Below, one piece after another: positions 44,629 through 53,246 of a DNA stretch of 64,000 bases. The notes under the pieces were generated by a model. The model was not told the origin of the DNA, did not search any database, and saw nothing but the letters and a program-made list of their open reading frames with translations. Position numbers and translations under genes: made by a program. The stretch is from the NCBI GenBank assembly GCA_036488875.1, contig DASXGW010000012.1:1-64000 (forward strand), written 5' to 3'. Origin of the DNA: Candidatus Baltobacteraceae bacterium (lineage in GTDB: Bacteria > Vulcanimicrobiota > Vulcanimicrobiia > Vulcanimicrobiales > Vulcanimicrobiaceae). Within the stretch, counting starts at the first letter, position 1. Every line of letters begins with the position of its first letter.

Positions 44629-45168
44629 ATGCAGACTGAAAGGACGACCCTTCCCGGCGCGTTTCGCTTACAATGCCGCCGGTCGACCGATGCGCGCGGT
44701 GCGTTCGTTAAATACTTCGATGCGGAGCTCTTCCGCAACGCCGGCCTCTGCGATGCGTTCGCGCAAGCCGCGTGGGCGGAGAACGAACGCGCGGGTACGG
44801 TGCGCGGCCTGCATTACCAAGCGAATCCGTGCGAGGAAGCAAAGGTCGTTCGCTGCAGTCGCGGCCGTATCTATGACGTTCTCGTCGACTTGCGCGCGGA
44901 CTCGCCGGCGTACGGGCAATGGGAAAGTTTCGAGCTCGATTCCGAATCCGGCATCATGCTCTACGCACCGCCCGGCGTAGCGCATGGGTATCAGACGCTC
45001 GACGATCGCAGCATCGTCGATTATTTGATCTCGGCACGGTTCGTACCCGATTTACAACGCGGTATCCATTGGCGCAGCCCTCGTCTTGCTATTGCGTGGC
45101 CGCTGGACGTGAGCGAAATTTCGGAGCGGGACGACGGATTTCCGGCCTTTACGTGCGACGCTGGCTGA
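44629..45168 (+). CDS. NDP-4-keto-6-deoxyhexose 3,5-epimerase family protein (RfbC-like)
   Basis: The 179-residue cupin starts at ATG 44629, which fits the family N-terminus; an ATG at 44542 would add 29 atypical residues. Motifs are RSTDARGAFVKYF, ENERAGTVRGLHYQANP (catalytic His), GRIYDVLVDLRADSP, YAPPGVAHGYQTLDD, and GIHWRSPRLAIAWPL. In this position, next to a reductase and after the rfbF/rfbG/methyltransferase block, it probably epimerises the CDP-4-keto sugar rather than the dTDP form. The RmlC-like protein at 24543 is a second, divergent member. The nucleotide is not determined by sequence. Confidence 0.85.
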   Translation: MQTERTTLPGAFRLQCRRSTDARGAFVKYFDAELFRNAGLCDAFAQAAWAENERAGTVRGLHYQANPCEEAKVVRCSRGRIYDVLVDLRADSPAYGQWESFELDSESGIMLYAPPGVAHGYQTLDDRSIVDYLISARFVPDLQRGIHWRSPRLAIAWPLDVSEISERDDGFPAFTCDAG

Positions 45169-46007
45169 TTACGGGCGCGAGCGGCTTCATTGGGGCGCGC
45201 GTCGCGCGACTGCTCGCAGCGGCCGGAGACGAGGTTCTCGGCATCGGGCGCAAAGACGCGAACCTGCTCGACGTGCCGGCGGCGGTCTCCGTGCTGCAGC
45301 GCGCCGAGCCGACACACCTCATGCTGCTGGCGTGGACGACCGAACATGGTAAGTTTTGGAACGATGCGGCAAACGACGACTGGCTCTTCGCGACGCAAGC
45401 GCTTGCCGAAGCGTTCGTGCGCGGCGGCGGCGAAGCGATTGTCGGTGCCGGCTCGTGCGCGGAGTACGAGTGGAACGGCTCCCGATGTCGCGAAGACGCG
45501 ACGCCGCTCGTCCCCGCGACGCCGTATGGCCGTGCCAAAGCCGCGCTGTACGCATCGCTTACGCGCCTGTGTTTGGACCGCAACGCGCGCTGCGCTTGGG
45601 GCAGAGTGTTCTTCGCGTACGGTCCCGGAGAACCGGCGCCGAAGTTGATTCCATCGTTGATAGATGCAGCGCTCGACGGGCGTCCGCTCGTCTTGCGCGA
45701 ACCTCATCGCCGATTGGACTTCGTTCACGCGAACGACGTGGCGAGCGCGTTCGTCGCGTTGGGATCCGCAAACGCAAACGGAGCGTACAACCTCGCGACG
45801 GGCCGCGACGTCTCGATCTGGGACGTTGCCGCCGAGATTGCAGCGCAGACGAGAACCGACGTCGGACCAGAACGGCACGAGACGGCCCCCCCCGCTCCGG
45901 ACGTAACGGCTGACGTCGCGCGACTTCAAGCACTCGGCTGGTCTGCGGCCTTCGACCTTCGCTCGGGAATGGCCGACGCGATCGCTGCAAGACGGACAAG
46001 CCGATGA
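45153..46007 (+). CDS. NAD(P)-dependent NDP-sugar 4-reductase/epimerase
   Basis: GTG 45153 lies 16 bases inside the epimerase gene and yields 284 residues starting RRWLITGASGFIGARVARLL. It is an extended SDR, with VGAGSCAEYEWNGS, catalytic TPYGRAKAALYASL, WGRVFFAYGPGEPAPKLIPSLI, RRLDFVHANDVASAF and GAYNLATGRDVSI. By position it should reduce the 4-keto group after C-methylation and epimerisation, completing the CDP-branched 6-deoxy sugar. Product stereochemistry cannot be read. It overlaps the next gene by ATGA. Confidence 0.83.
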   Translation: MRRWLITGASGFIGARVARLLAAAGDEVLGIGRKDANLLDVPAAVSVLQRAEPTHLMLLAWTTEHGKFWNDAANDDWLFATQALAEAFVRGGGEAIVGAGSCAEYEWNGSRCREDATPLVPATPYGRAKAALYASLTRLCLDRNARCAWGRVFFAYGPGEPAPKLIPSLIDAALDGRPLVLREPHRRLDFVHANDVASAFVALGSANANGAYNLATGRDVSIWDVAAEIAAQTRTDVGPERHETAPPAPDVTADVARLQALGWSAAFDLRSGMADAIAARRTSR

Positions 46008-48766
46008 CGCTATCGCGTTTCCTCAATAAGAACGGCGGTTACGTCGCCGCCGTCATGATCACGGTCGGCTCCTGGGCGCCGGTGCTCTTCCACCCCGGTT
46101 TCATCATGCACGCCGACCTGGCGTACAACACCACGCTCGAAAACCTCAAAGCCGACTTCTATCCCATTTGGAACCAGCACCCGTCGATGTCGAACTTCGA
46201 CGAGATCGACCGGCTGCTGATCATCGAGCCGCTGCTGTGGATCGCGCAGCTGTTACACATCGGGGTCGGACCGTTTTCACGCCTGTTCCCGTTCCTCGTC
46301 TCGTTGTGCGGCTCGCTGGGAATCGTTTACTCGGTCCGCGTCCTGCGCTCGACTCTCTTGGGTCTGGAAGGACCGCCCAATCTCGCGGTCGAGATCCTCG
46401 CCGTCGTCATTTTCTCCCTGAACCCGTGGGCTTTGTTTCGCGTTCAGGCACCCTATTACCAGATGGCGTACAATTTCGCTCCCCCGTTTATCGCGCTGCA
46501 GCTTCGCTACTTGTTTACGGGCGCGATGCGCTACGCCGCCGCGGCCATCGTTTGTTGGACGCTGGCCAGCGGGAGCCCGCAATACACGATCTTCAGCGCG
46601 CTGATGTCTCTCGTCTTTCTCGCGATGGTCCACCAATGTGCCGGAGCCCCTTCGTGGGGACGCCTCTTATCGCGGTACGTCGCTATTCTCGCCGGGTACG
46701 GCATTCTCAATCTCTATTGGATCGGCGCGTTCTTCGAGATCAACAGCGTGAGCCAATTGACGCCGGGGTATACGCTGCGCTGGGAAGACGTCGTCGGATT
46801 CTCACAAAACTCGACGTTTTTCAACGTCATATCCGGCCTCGACGTCTGGGTGGTCTGGTGGCAAGCTCTCAATCCTTTTGCCTCGGGACCGTTCGACACG
46901 ATCGCAAACGTGCTGCGCCCGTCGACGTTTTGTTTTGCTATTGGTCTAGCGCTGCTCAACTGGCGAAGGCACTTCTTCGTCTACGCCTTCCTGATCATCC
47001 TCGGGCTGGTGCTGCTGCTGCAAGGCGCGCACGGTCCGATCGCGCCGATGTACAAGTTCATGGTGTTCCACGTCGTCCCCGGATACGGATGGATCATCCG
47101 CGCCCCCGAGAAGTTCGGCGCATTTCTGTGGATTTTCTATGCCTGGACCATCGCGCTCGGAGCGGACCGTTTATCGCTGGCACGTCCGCGGCTCGTCACC
47201 GCGCTGGCATGCGGCGCGGCAATCGTCACCGGCGTCGCGTTTTTCCCGGTCATCTATTCGACGCTCCTGTTCCACTACGTTCCCGTCGAGATTCCGCAAG
47301 CGTATTTGCAAATGTCGAACGAGCTCGAGAATAAGCCGGGGAAAGTGCTGCTGATTGCCGATTACGAGAAACTCGGCCAATGGAACTCCGGTGAGGCGAT
47401 CTTTACATGGGCGTCGCAAAATATGGCCGGCTCCGTCACCCCGAAGTCGTTCCCGCTTCCGACCTTCGCAGTCTACCACTTCACGAACCCGTTCACGTAT
47501 TTCTACAGTTTTATTAAGTTCGCGGGGCCGCAATACACGCGAACGCTCGCATCGGTCGTCGGTACGCGATACATCGCATTGGAGCACGACGTCATCGGAG
47601 ATGAGGCGTGGTACCGAGAGTGGCGGCAAGCGCTGATCCGTCAGCACGCAAAGCTTCTCTTGGAAAATGCGGACTTTGCTATCTTCGAATTTCCGGGGAT
47701 CGCGCCGTCGGAGGTGAGATCGGGACCGTATGCCGTGCTCGCCGGCGACTTAAACGCGGTACTATCGCTCGCGCACCGGTTCGGAACGGGCTTGTCGACG
47801 AGAAACCTCTTCTTCTTGGACCAGGCGCTGCCCGAGGACGCCGAGGATCTGATACGTCGCGCCTCGCTCTTGATTCTGGACCATCGCACGCTTACGGACC
47901 TCGCGGCGTATTCGCTGATGGGCCGCTACGGCGTCACCTATCCGAGCTCGACCGGCGGTACGACCTACCAGCAAAGCTGGGCGGCGGAACGCCTCGCCTA
48001 CCGCTTCGAAAGCGGCGGCGGTTTTTGGGACGTCATGCGACGCGCGACGAATTCGCAGCGCTGGGTGTTGGATAGCGAGCGAGGCGTGCTTGCCACCAAC
48101 GCCTCCGGGGCGGCGCTCCCGTTACGGCTCTCCGGGCGCGCGCAGTGGCCGGCCGAACTCTACGTGCGCATGTACGCGCCGATGCCGAGAGCCGCTTCGG
48201 CGTTTCACGTCGTAACGCCGTCGGGAACGTTCTACCAAGAAGCCCACGTGGCTTCGCCGAAATGGACGTGGTACAAGGTGGCCGGCTTCGACGCGGGCGC
48301 CCCGCTGGGCGCACAAATCGTAAACGATTACGGCCTCTCGATCTTCGGCGGCGCCATACTCGTTCCACGCGGTACGCTGGTGCGGCGTCGGCTCGAGCTT
48401 CAGCGCGCTTTCGCGGGGAGAATCTTCACCGCCGGCAGCGTCGATCCGCGACGGTGGCCGCCGGCCCGCACCCTGGCGACCGTTCTACCCGGCTCCGCGC
48501 AAACGTTCGAAGCCAGTCACAGTCTGCTCCTTAACGAATCGTACGATCCGCTTTGGATCTGCGCGAGCGGCAAACGCACGATGCAATCGGTTCCGGCATG
48601 GGCCTTCGAAAACGCGTGCGCGCCGATCGACGGACCGGTGCAGCTCTATTACGTCGAACAAACGGCCGTGGTGAAGTGGCTTCTGATCGAAGCCGTCGTA
48701 TTGATCGTTTTGATACCGCTCCTCGTCTTGTTCGAGCGCTCCCGCCGCCGCACCGTCGAGCCCTAG
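46004..48766 (+). CDS. Very large multi-membrane-spanning protein (AftD/YfhO-like GT-C candidate)
   Basis: The 920-residue protein starts at ATG 46004 overlapping the reductase stop. It has about a dozen membrane segments in the first 430 residues (GGYVAAVMITVGSWAPVLFH, YGILNLYWIGAFFEINSVSQL, YAFLIILGLVLLLQ). A large extracytoplasmic domain follows (about 440-885), with a last membrane helix (WLLIEAVVLIVLIPLLVLFE) and a basic tail. The early loop IMHADLAYNTTLENLKADFYPIW, with NFDEIDR, resembles arabinofuranosyltransferase AftD-type proteins. It is the third giant membrane protein of this type in the cluster and probably adds sugars on the periplasmic face. Confidence 0.7.
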   Translation: MTLSRFLNKNGGYVAAVMITVGSWAPVLFHPGFIMHADLAYNTTLENLKADFYPIWNQHPSMSNFDEIDRLLIIEPLLWIAQLLHIGVGPFSRLFPFLVSLCGSLGIVYSVRVLRSTLLGLEGPPNLAVEILAVVIFSLNPWALFRVQAPYYQMAYNFAPPFIALQLRYLFTGAMRYAAAAIVCWTLASGSPQYTIFSALMSLVFLAMVHQCAGAPSWGRLLSRYVAILAGYGILNLYWIGAFFEINSVSQLTPGYTLRWEDVVGFSQNSTFFNVISGLDVWVVWWQALNPFASGPFDTIANVLRPSTFCFAIGLALLNWRRHFFVYAFLIILGLVLLLQGAHGPIAPMYKFMVFHVVPGYGWIIRAPEKFGAFLWIFYAWTIALGADRLSLARPRLVTALACGAAIVTGVAFFPVIYSTLLFHYVPVEIPQAYLQMSNELENKPGKVLLIADYEKLGQWNSGEAIFTWASQNMAGSVTPKSFPLPTFAVYHFTNPFTYFYSFIKFAGPQYTRTLASVVGTRYIALEHDVIGDEAWYREWRQALIRQHAKLLLENADFAIFEFPGIAPSEVRSGPYAVLAGDLNAVLSLAHRFGTGLSTRNLFFLDQALPEDAEDLIRRASLLILDHRTLTDLAAYSLMGRYGVTYPSSTGGTTYQQSWAAERLAYRFESGGGFWDVMRRATNSQRWVLDSERGVLATNASGAALPLRLSGRAQWPAELYVRMYAPMPRAASAFHVVTPSGTFYQEAHVASPKWTWYKVAGFDAGAPLGAQIVNDYGLSIFGGAILVPRGTLVRRRLELQRAFAGRIFTAGSVDPRRWPPARTLATVLPGSAQTFEASHSLLLNESYDPLWICASGKRTMQSVPAWAFENACAPIDGPVQLYYVEQTAVVKWLLIEAVVLIVLIPLLVLFERSRRRTVEP

Positions 48767-48767
48767 C

Positions 48768-49883
48768 GTGTCACGCCGTCTGCTCATGCTCAACTGGCGC
48801 GACCAGCGGCATCCCGCCTCCGGCGGCGCCGAGCTCGTGACGTACCGCGTTTTGACGCGCCTCGCGCGCGACTACGGTTGGGACGTCGAATGGTTCTCGG
48901 GCGCGTATCCCGGAGCGGCATCGCAAGAGACGGCGGACGGCATCCTGTACGTCCGCGAGGGAAGCCAAGCGACGGTTCATCTGTGCGCGTATCGACGCTA
49001 TCGCAACAGGCGGTTCGACGTCGTCGTCGACCAGACCAATACGATTCCGTTCTTCACTCCGCTCTACGCAAAAAGCCCGGTGACGCTCTTCATCCACCAG
49101 CTTGCGCGCGAAGTGTGGTTTTACGAAGCGCCCGCGGCGTTGCGCGCGATCGGATATACGATGGAGCCGTGGCTCCTGCGCTGCTATCGGAACGTACCCG
49201 CCATCACGGTTTCCGATTCCACCTCGCAGAGTTTACGCCATATCGGGTTGCGCGGACCGGTTACGGTGATTCCTGAATGCGTCGACGATCCGGGGCCGCC
49301 GAGCGAACCGATCAAAAGCGGTGCCAATGACGTCATCGTCCTGGGGCGGCTGGCTCCTTCCAAGCGCATCGAGGAGTCGATTCGCGCGGCCGCCGAGTTG
49401 CGGCGCCTCGGCTGGAACGGAACGCTTCACGTCGTCGGGGGCGGAAAGCCCGAGTACCTGAACCATCTCAAGGCGCTCGCGTACGATCTTCATCAAAAGA
49501 CGGTGTTTCACGGAAAGGTGAACGACGACGAGCGCGGACGATTGCTCGACCAGTCGGCATTGCTTTGGATGACGTCGGTGCGTGAAGGTTGGGGATTGGT
49601 CGTCAGCGAGGCGGGACGCCATTGGACGCCGGCGGTGGTTTACGATAGCCCGGGGCTGCGCGACGCGGTGCGTAACGGAGAAACCGGTATGGTCGTTCCG
49701 CCGGATGCGCGGCAGCTGGCGCGCGCTGCGAAGGAGCTACTCGACGATTCGGGCCGGCTCGAGCGTTACGCGCAAGCGGCGCGCGACTTCTCGCACGAGC
49801 TCACGTGGGAGAAAACGACGCGGGCGTTTCAGCAGGGGCTGGAGGTCGCGATGGAATCCTCCGGGGCGTCGTCGGCGGAGTGA
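48768..49883 (+). CDS. Glycosyltransferase family 4
   Basis: The 371-residue protein starts at GTG 48768. It opens LLMLNWRDQRHPASGGAEL, then VVVDQTNTIPFFTPLY, ITVSDSTSQSLRHIGL, VIVLGRLAPSKRIEESI, LHVVGGGKPEYLNHL, and SVREGWGLVVSEAG, the E-x7-E donor motif of GT4. The opening closely matches the second half of the GT2-GT4 fusion at 51336-53246 (ILVMNWRDPKHPQAGGAE), so the two are paralogues. Its 3' end overlaps the convergent GT2 gene by 55 bases. Confidence 0.9.
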   Translation: MSRRLLMLNWRDQRHPASGGAELVTYRVLTRLARDYGWDVEWFSGAYPGAASQETADGILYVREGSQATVHLCAYRRYRNRRFDVVVDQTNTIPFFTPLYAKSPVTLFIHQLAREVWFYEAPAALRAIGYTMEPWLLRCYRNVPAITVSDSTSQSLRHIGLRGPVTVIPECVDDPGPPSEPIKSGANDVIVLGRLAPSKRIEESIRAAAELRRLGWNGTLHVVGGGKPEYLNHLKALAYDLHQKTVFHGKVNDDERGRLLDQSALLWMTSVREGWGLVVSEAGRHWTPAVVYDSPGLRDAVRNGETGMVVPPDARQLARAAKELLDDSGRLERYAQAARDFSHELTWEKTTRAFQQGLEVAMESSGASSAE

Positions 49884-50650
49884 ACCTCGCGCGATGGCGA
49901 GAGGCCTTGCTCGCGAAGTTCGCGACCGCGTTGATCGTAGTAGCGGCGAAGGCGTAACCGGTAGAAGATCGCCAGAGTGTCGCGCATCGTGTAAAAGACG
50001 TCGTACGGTCGAATACGGCTGAACTTTCTTCCGAAGCGGAGCGTGATGGGCGCGTCGCTGATCTTGAAGCCCAGATGATGCGCGACCGCCAAAACCTCGA
50101 CGTCGAACGCGAACCGTTTGGCGAGAATGAGCGGGAACACCGCCTCGACGACCTCGCGCCGGAACACCTTGATGCCGGTTTGCGTATCGCGAAGCGGCAG
50201 CCCGAAAAACATGCGTATGAGGACGAAGAATCCCCAGCTGAGAACCCAGCGATGGCGCGGATAGTCCACGTTGGAGGCGGGATGGCGCTTCGATCCGATT
50301 ACGACGTCGACGCCGGTCGCCTCGAGCTGCTCGATCAATACGGGAAGCTGCGAGGGGTGCAGATCCATATCCGCATCGAGAAAGGCGATCAGATCGCCGC
50401 GTGCGTAACAGGCGCCGCAGACGAGCGCGTTTCCCTTTCCTCGGTTGACGTCGTAACGGACGACGCGCACCTTTTCGGGATGGCTGGATTTTGCGCGCAC
50501 CGCCGACAGATACGTACTGTCGGGGCTGCCGTCGTCGACGACGATCACCTCGAAGTCGTAGTTGAGGCTCGAAAACGTATCGACGACCTCGAGCACGTTC
50601 GACTCGATGTGCGCGGCCTCGTTATAGGCCGGTAAAACGATCGAGATCAC
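49829..50650 (-). CDS. Glycosyltransferase family 2 (dolichyl-phosphate sugar synthase-like)
   Basis: GTG 50650 overlaps the stop of the upstream CTGCSWG lipoprotein gene (GTGA) and gives 273 residues. Motifs: ISIVLPAYNEAAHIESNVLEV, EVIVVDDGSPDSTYLSAV, VRYDVNRGKGNALVCGACYA, FLDADMDLHPSQLPVLI, GLPLRDTQTGIKVFRRE and AKRFAFDVEVLAVAHHLGF. This is the pattern of polyprenyl-phosphate glucose/mannose synthases, which make the lipid-linked donors used by GT-C proteins. The C-terminal extension is soluble, so membrane association would be peripheral. Confidence 0.88.
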   Translation of the reverse strand: MISIVLPAYNEAAHIESNVLEVVDTFSSLNYDFEVIVVDDGSPDSTYLSAVRAKSSHPEKVRVVRYDVNRGKGNALVCGACYARGDLIAFLDADMDLHPSQLPVLIEQLEATGVDVVIGSKRHPASNVDYPRHRWVLSWGFFVLIRMFFGLPLRDTQTGIKVFRREVVEAVFPLILAKRFAFDVEVLAVAHHLGFKISDAPITLRFGRKFSRIRPYDVFYTMRDTLAIFYRLRLRRYYDQRGRELREQGLSPSREVHSADDAPEDSIATSSPC

Positions 50651-51333
50651 TTCGCCACCCACCTGCCGTACTGGAGCGTCAGCGCGGCCGGAACGATCGC
50701 GCTTCCCCAGCTGCACCCGGTGCAGTTCAGCGGACCGTCGACGACTGCGTCACCGAACGAAGAGTTGAGCAGCGAGACGCCGACCCACGACGATCCCGTC
50801 AACCTGGCCTCGGCAAAATTGACGTTGTTCAGGTTCGCTTGCGCCGCCAAGTAGGGGCTCGGCGCGCGCAAATCCGTCCGCGTCAAATCCACGAAATCGT
50901 TCGCCCAACTCGACCGAAGCGAAAACATCATCCACGTCAACTTCGCCGTTTCGCGCGTCATCGTGGGGTTCGAGGCGCGAGCGCCGATGTTGACGTCGCG
51001 AAGCCACTTGATCGTGCCGCCCCAATCGATAGCGCCCATGTCCACGATTGCGTCGTTAACGATGTTCGCCGGAACGCGTCCGCTTCCCAGCGTTCTGACC
51101 ACCGAGCCTTCGTAGGTATTAGGCTGCTGCGTCACGATGTCGGCGTGGACCGGCAGCCACGTCGCCTGATTGGGATTCTTATCGAACGCCGCGAGATCGG
51201 CAACGACCGACGGATTCGGCGGAGCCTGCGGAGGCGGCGCATCGGACTTGGCGCCGCCGCACGACGCAGCGGCGACGAGCGCGACCACCGCCAGTACTCG
51301 AACGACGCTCCGAACCAACTGCAACTCCTTCAT
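50647..51333 (-). CDS. Lipoprotein with CTGCSWG C-terminal motif (pentapeptide-like), type 2
   Basis: ATG 51333 gives a 228-residue protein with lipoprotein signal MKELQLVRSVVRVLAVVAL and lipobox VAAASC. A Pro-rich linker is followed by a helical domain (VVADLAAFDKNPNQATW to about 145). Short repeats follow (VDLTRTDLRAP, NLNNVNFAEARLTG, GVSLLNSSFGD), and it ends LNCTGCSWGSAIV. The shared VDLTRTDLR and CTGCSWG segments and the common order show that it is a homologue of the protein at 37671-38435, with lipid instead of helix anchoring. It sits between two glycosyltransferase genes and is coupled to both. Function unknown. Confidence 0.74.
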   Translation of the reverse strand: MKELQLVRSVVRVLAVVALVAAASCGGAKSDAPPPQAPPNPSVVADLAAFDKNPNQATWLPVHADIVTQQPNTYEGSVVRTLGSGRVPANIVNDAIVDMGAIDWGGTIKWLRDVNIGARASNPTMTRETAKLTWMMFSLRSSWANDFVDLTRTDLRAPSPYLAAQANLNNVNFAEARLTGSSWVGVSLLNSSFGDAVVDGPLNCTGCSWGSAIVPAALTLQYGRWVAK

Positions 51334-51335
51334 CA

Positions 51336-53246
51336 CTATCGTTTCGCTTCCACGAGACTCCGATCGAAGCCGACGACCGCCTTGTCCATTTCTTTTAACA
51401 TCCCGTCCGCCGATCTGTCCCAAGAGAAGTTTCGTGCCCAGGCCACCGCCCCTCGCTCCAGGCGCTCTCGCAGCGCGCTATCGCGCAGCAGCGATAGTAT
51501 CGACGGCGCCAACTCGGCGTCCTTTGGGACGACGAGGCCGGTCTGGTTATGACGAACGGATTCACGCAATCCCGGGACGTCGAACGCGACCGCGGCGGTC
51601 CCGCACGCGTTTGCCTCGATGACCGAAACTCCCCAACCCTCGATTTCCGAGGGATTCACGAGAACCCAAGCCTTCTGCAGCAGCTCGCGCTTGCGCCGTT
51701 CGTCGACGAAGCCTTCGAACGTTACGCAGGACGTTAGGCCTAGACGCTCGGCACGCTTCTCCAGCACCGGCCGTTCGGGTCCGTCGCCGGCCACGACGAG
51801 GCTCGCATTCGGCACCGACTCCCTCACCTCGGCCAGCGCGTCGATCAGGAGATCCACGCGTTTGTACGGCATCAGCCGTCCGAGATACAGTATCGTTGGG
51901 AGCGGTGCTTTCGGCCCGGGCACGAGGTCGCCGTCGACGCCGTTGTAGACGATCGACACCGGACGTTTGCTCATCCCGATGGCGTTCATCTCCGCGCGCG
52001 TATCCTCGGAAACGGCAACGAACGGCACGTTTCGATAGACCAGCGGAACGATCGTGCGCTCGCACAGCATCAGAGGATAGGCGAGCCACGCCGGGAGATG
52101 CTTGCGAAAGACTTCGAGATGAACGTGGTGGACGATGCAGAGTTTCGGTTTGAGCGAGTAGAGCGGCGAAAAGAACGGTAGTCCATTTTCGGCGTCCAAA
52201 ATGACGTCGAACCGGTCGCGAAACTCCGTTACGTAGGTCCACGGAACCGCGGCGTACACCGTCACGGCATTTCCGACCCGGCGAATTGGAATCGAATCGA
52301 TCGAGTCTCGTGCCGCGCCGCCGGCGAATCCACCGCTCAGCCACTCGACGTAGTGTCCGCGCCGCAGCCATCGCTTGGCCTGCTCGAACAAATATTTCTC
52401 GGCACCGCCGGCTTGCGGATGCTTCGGGTCGCGCCAGTTCATCACCAGAATGTTGTAGCGATCCTTGACGCGCACCGGCCGGGTCGGAAACAAACGGTCG
52501 TACACCGGCACGAGCAGGCGTAAGATCGAATGACGCAGCCTTAGCCGGATCACCGCTGCCAGCATCAGCCGCGACGCCTGTCCCAAACGCAGCCGCGAAC
52601 CTTCGACGTCGGACCAGTAGGTGGGCTCCTCGCGCACGCTCAAGCCGAGCGCTTTCATCACGAAGAGCAAGTCGACGTCGAACGCGAGGTTCGACGTTTC
52701 CACGTGACGCATCGCCAGCTCGAGCGACGACCGGCTAAACACCTTTGCTCCGCATTGCGTGTCGGCGTAAGGCAAGCCGAAGAGCACGCGCACGATGAGA
52801 TTGAACGTGCGGCTCGCCGCGCGGCGCAGCAGCGTCTGCTTGCGGTCGATCGCGGCGCCGGGCACCCAGCGCGACGCGATCACGCCGTCGTCGGTCTCGA
52901 GCGATTCGCATAGCCGCCGCATTTCGCCGGCCGCCGTCGCGCCGTCGGCGTCGACGTAGCCCACGACCGACGCTCGTGCGAGCATGAATCCGGCACGAAC
53001 GGCGCCGCCCTTACCGATGGTTTCCGGAATCTCGACGTGACGGACGTTGAGGGTGCGCGCCTCTACGCGCTCGACCGCGGCCAGCGTGCCGTCGGTACAA
53101 CCGTTGAGCGCGACGATGATCTCGGAATCCGCGAACGCACGCGCGTACTGCTCGAGCGTGCTTTCGATGCGATCCTGTTCGTTGTGGGCCGGGATGATAA
53201 TCGAAAAGCGCGGCTCCGTTTTCAAGAGCGGCACCATCGCCGTCAC
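51336..53246 (-). CDS. Bifunctional glycosyltransferase: GT2 domain fused to GT4 domain
   Basis: The 636-residue protein contains two complete enzymes. Residues about 10-255 are a GT2 of the polyprenyl-phosphate sugar synthase type (FSIIIPAHNEQDRIESTLE, GYVDADGATAAGEM, PYADTQCGAKVFSRSS, NLAFDVDLLFVMKALG). Residues about 264-636 are a GT4 (ILVMNWRDPKHPQAGGAEKY, VSEDTRAEMNAIGMS, LYLGRLMPYKRVDLLIDAL, SEIEGWGVSVIEANACG with E-x7-E). The GT4 half resembles the separate GT4 at 48768. The gene overlaps the murJ stop (ATGA) and leads into the CTGCSWG lipoprotein. Sequential transfers on one polypeptide are likely. Confidence 0.9.
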   Translation of the reverse strand: MTAMVPLLKTEPRFSIIIPAHNEQDRIESTLEQYARAFADSEIIVALNGCTDGTLAAVERVEARTLNVRHVEIPETIGKGGAVRAGFMLARASVVGYVDADGATAAGEMRRLCESLETDDGVIASRWVPGAAIDRKQTLLRRAASRTFNLIVRVLFGLPYADTQCGAKVFSRSSLELAMRHVETSNLAFDVDLLFVMKALGLSVREEPTYWSDVEGSRLRLGQASRLMLAAVIRLRLRHSILRLLVPVYDRLFPTRPVRVKDRYNILVMNWRDPKHPQAGGAEKYLFEQAKRWLRRGHYVEWLSGGFAGGAARDSIDSIPIRRVGNAVTVYAAVPWTYVTEFRDRFDVILDAENGLPFFSPLYSLKPKLCIVHHVHLEVFRKHLPAWLAYPLMLCERTIVPLVYRNVPFVAVSEDTRAEMNAIGMSKRPVSIVYNGVDGDLVPGPKAPLPTILYLGRLMPYKRVDLLIDALAEVRESVPNASLVVAGDGPERPVLEKRAERLGLTSCVTFEGFVDERRKRELLQKAWVLVNPSEIEGWGVSVIEANACGTAAVAFDVPGLRESVRHNQTGLVVPKDAELAPSILSLLRDSALRERLERGAVAWARNFSWDRSADGMLKEMDKAVVGFDRSLVEAKR

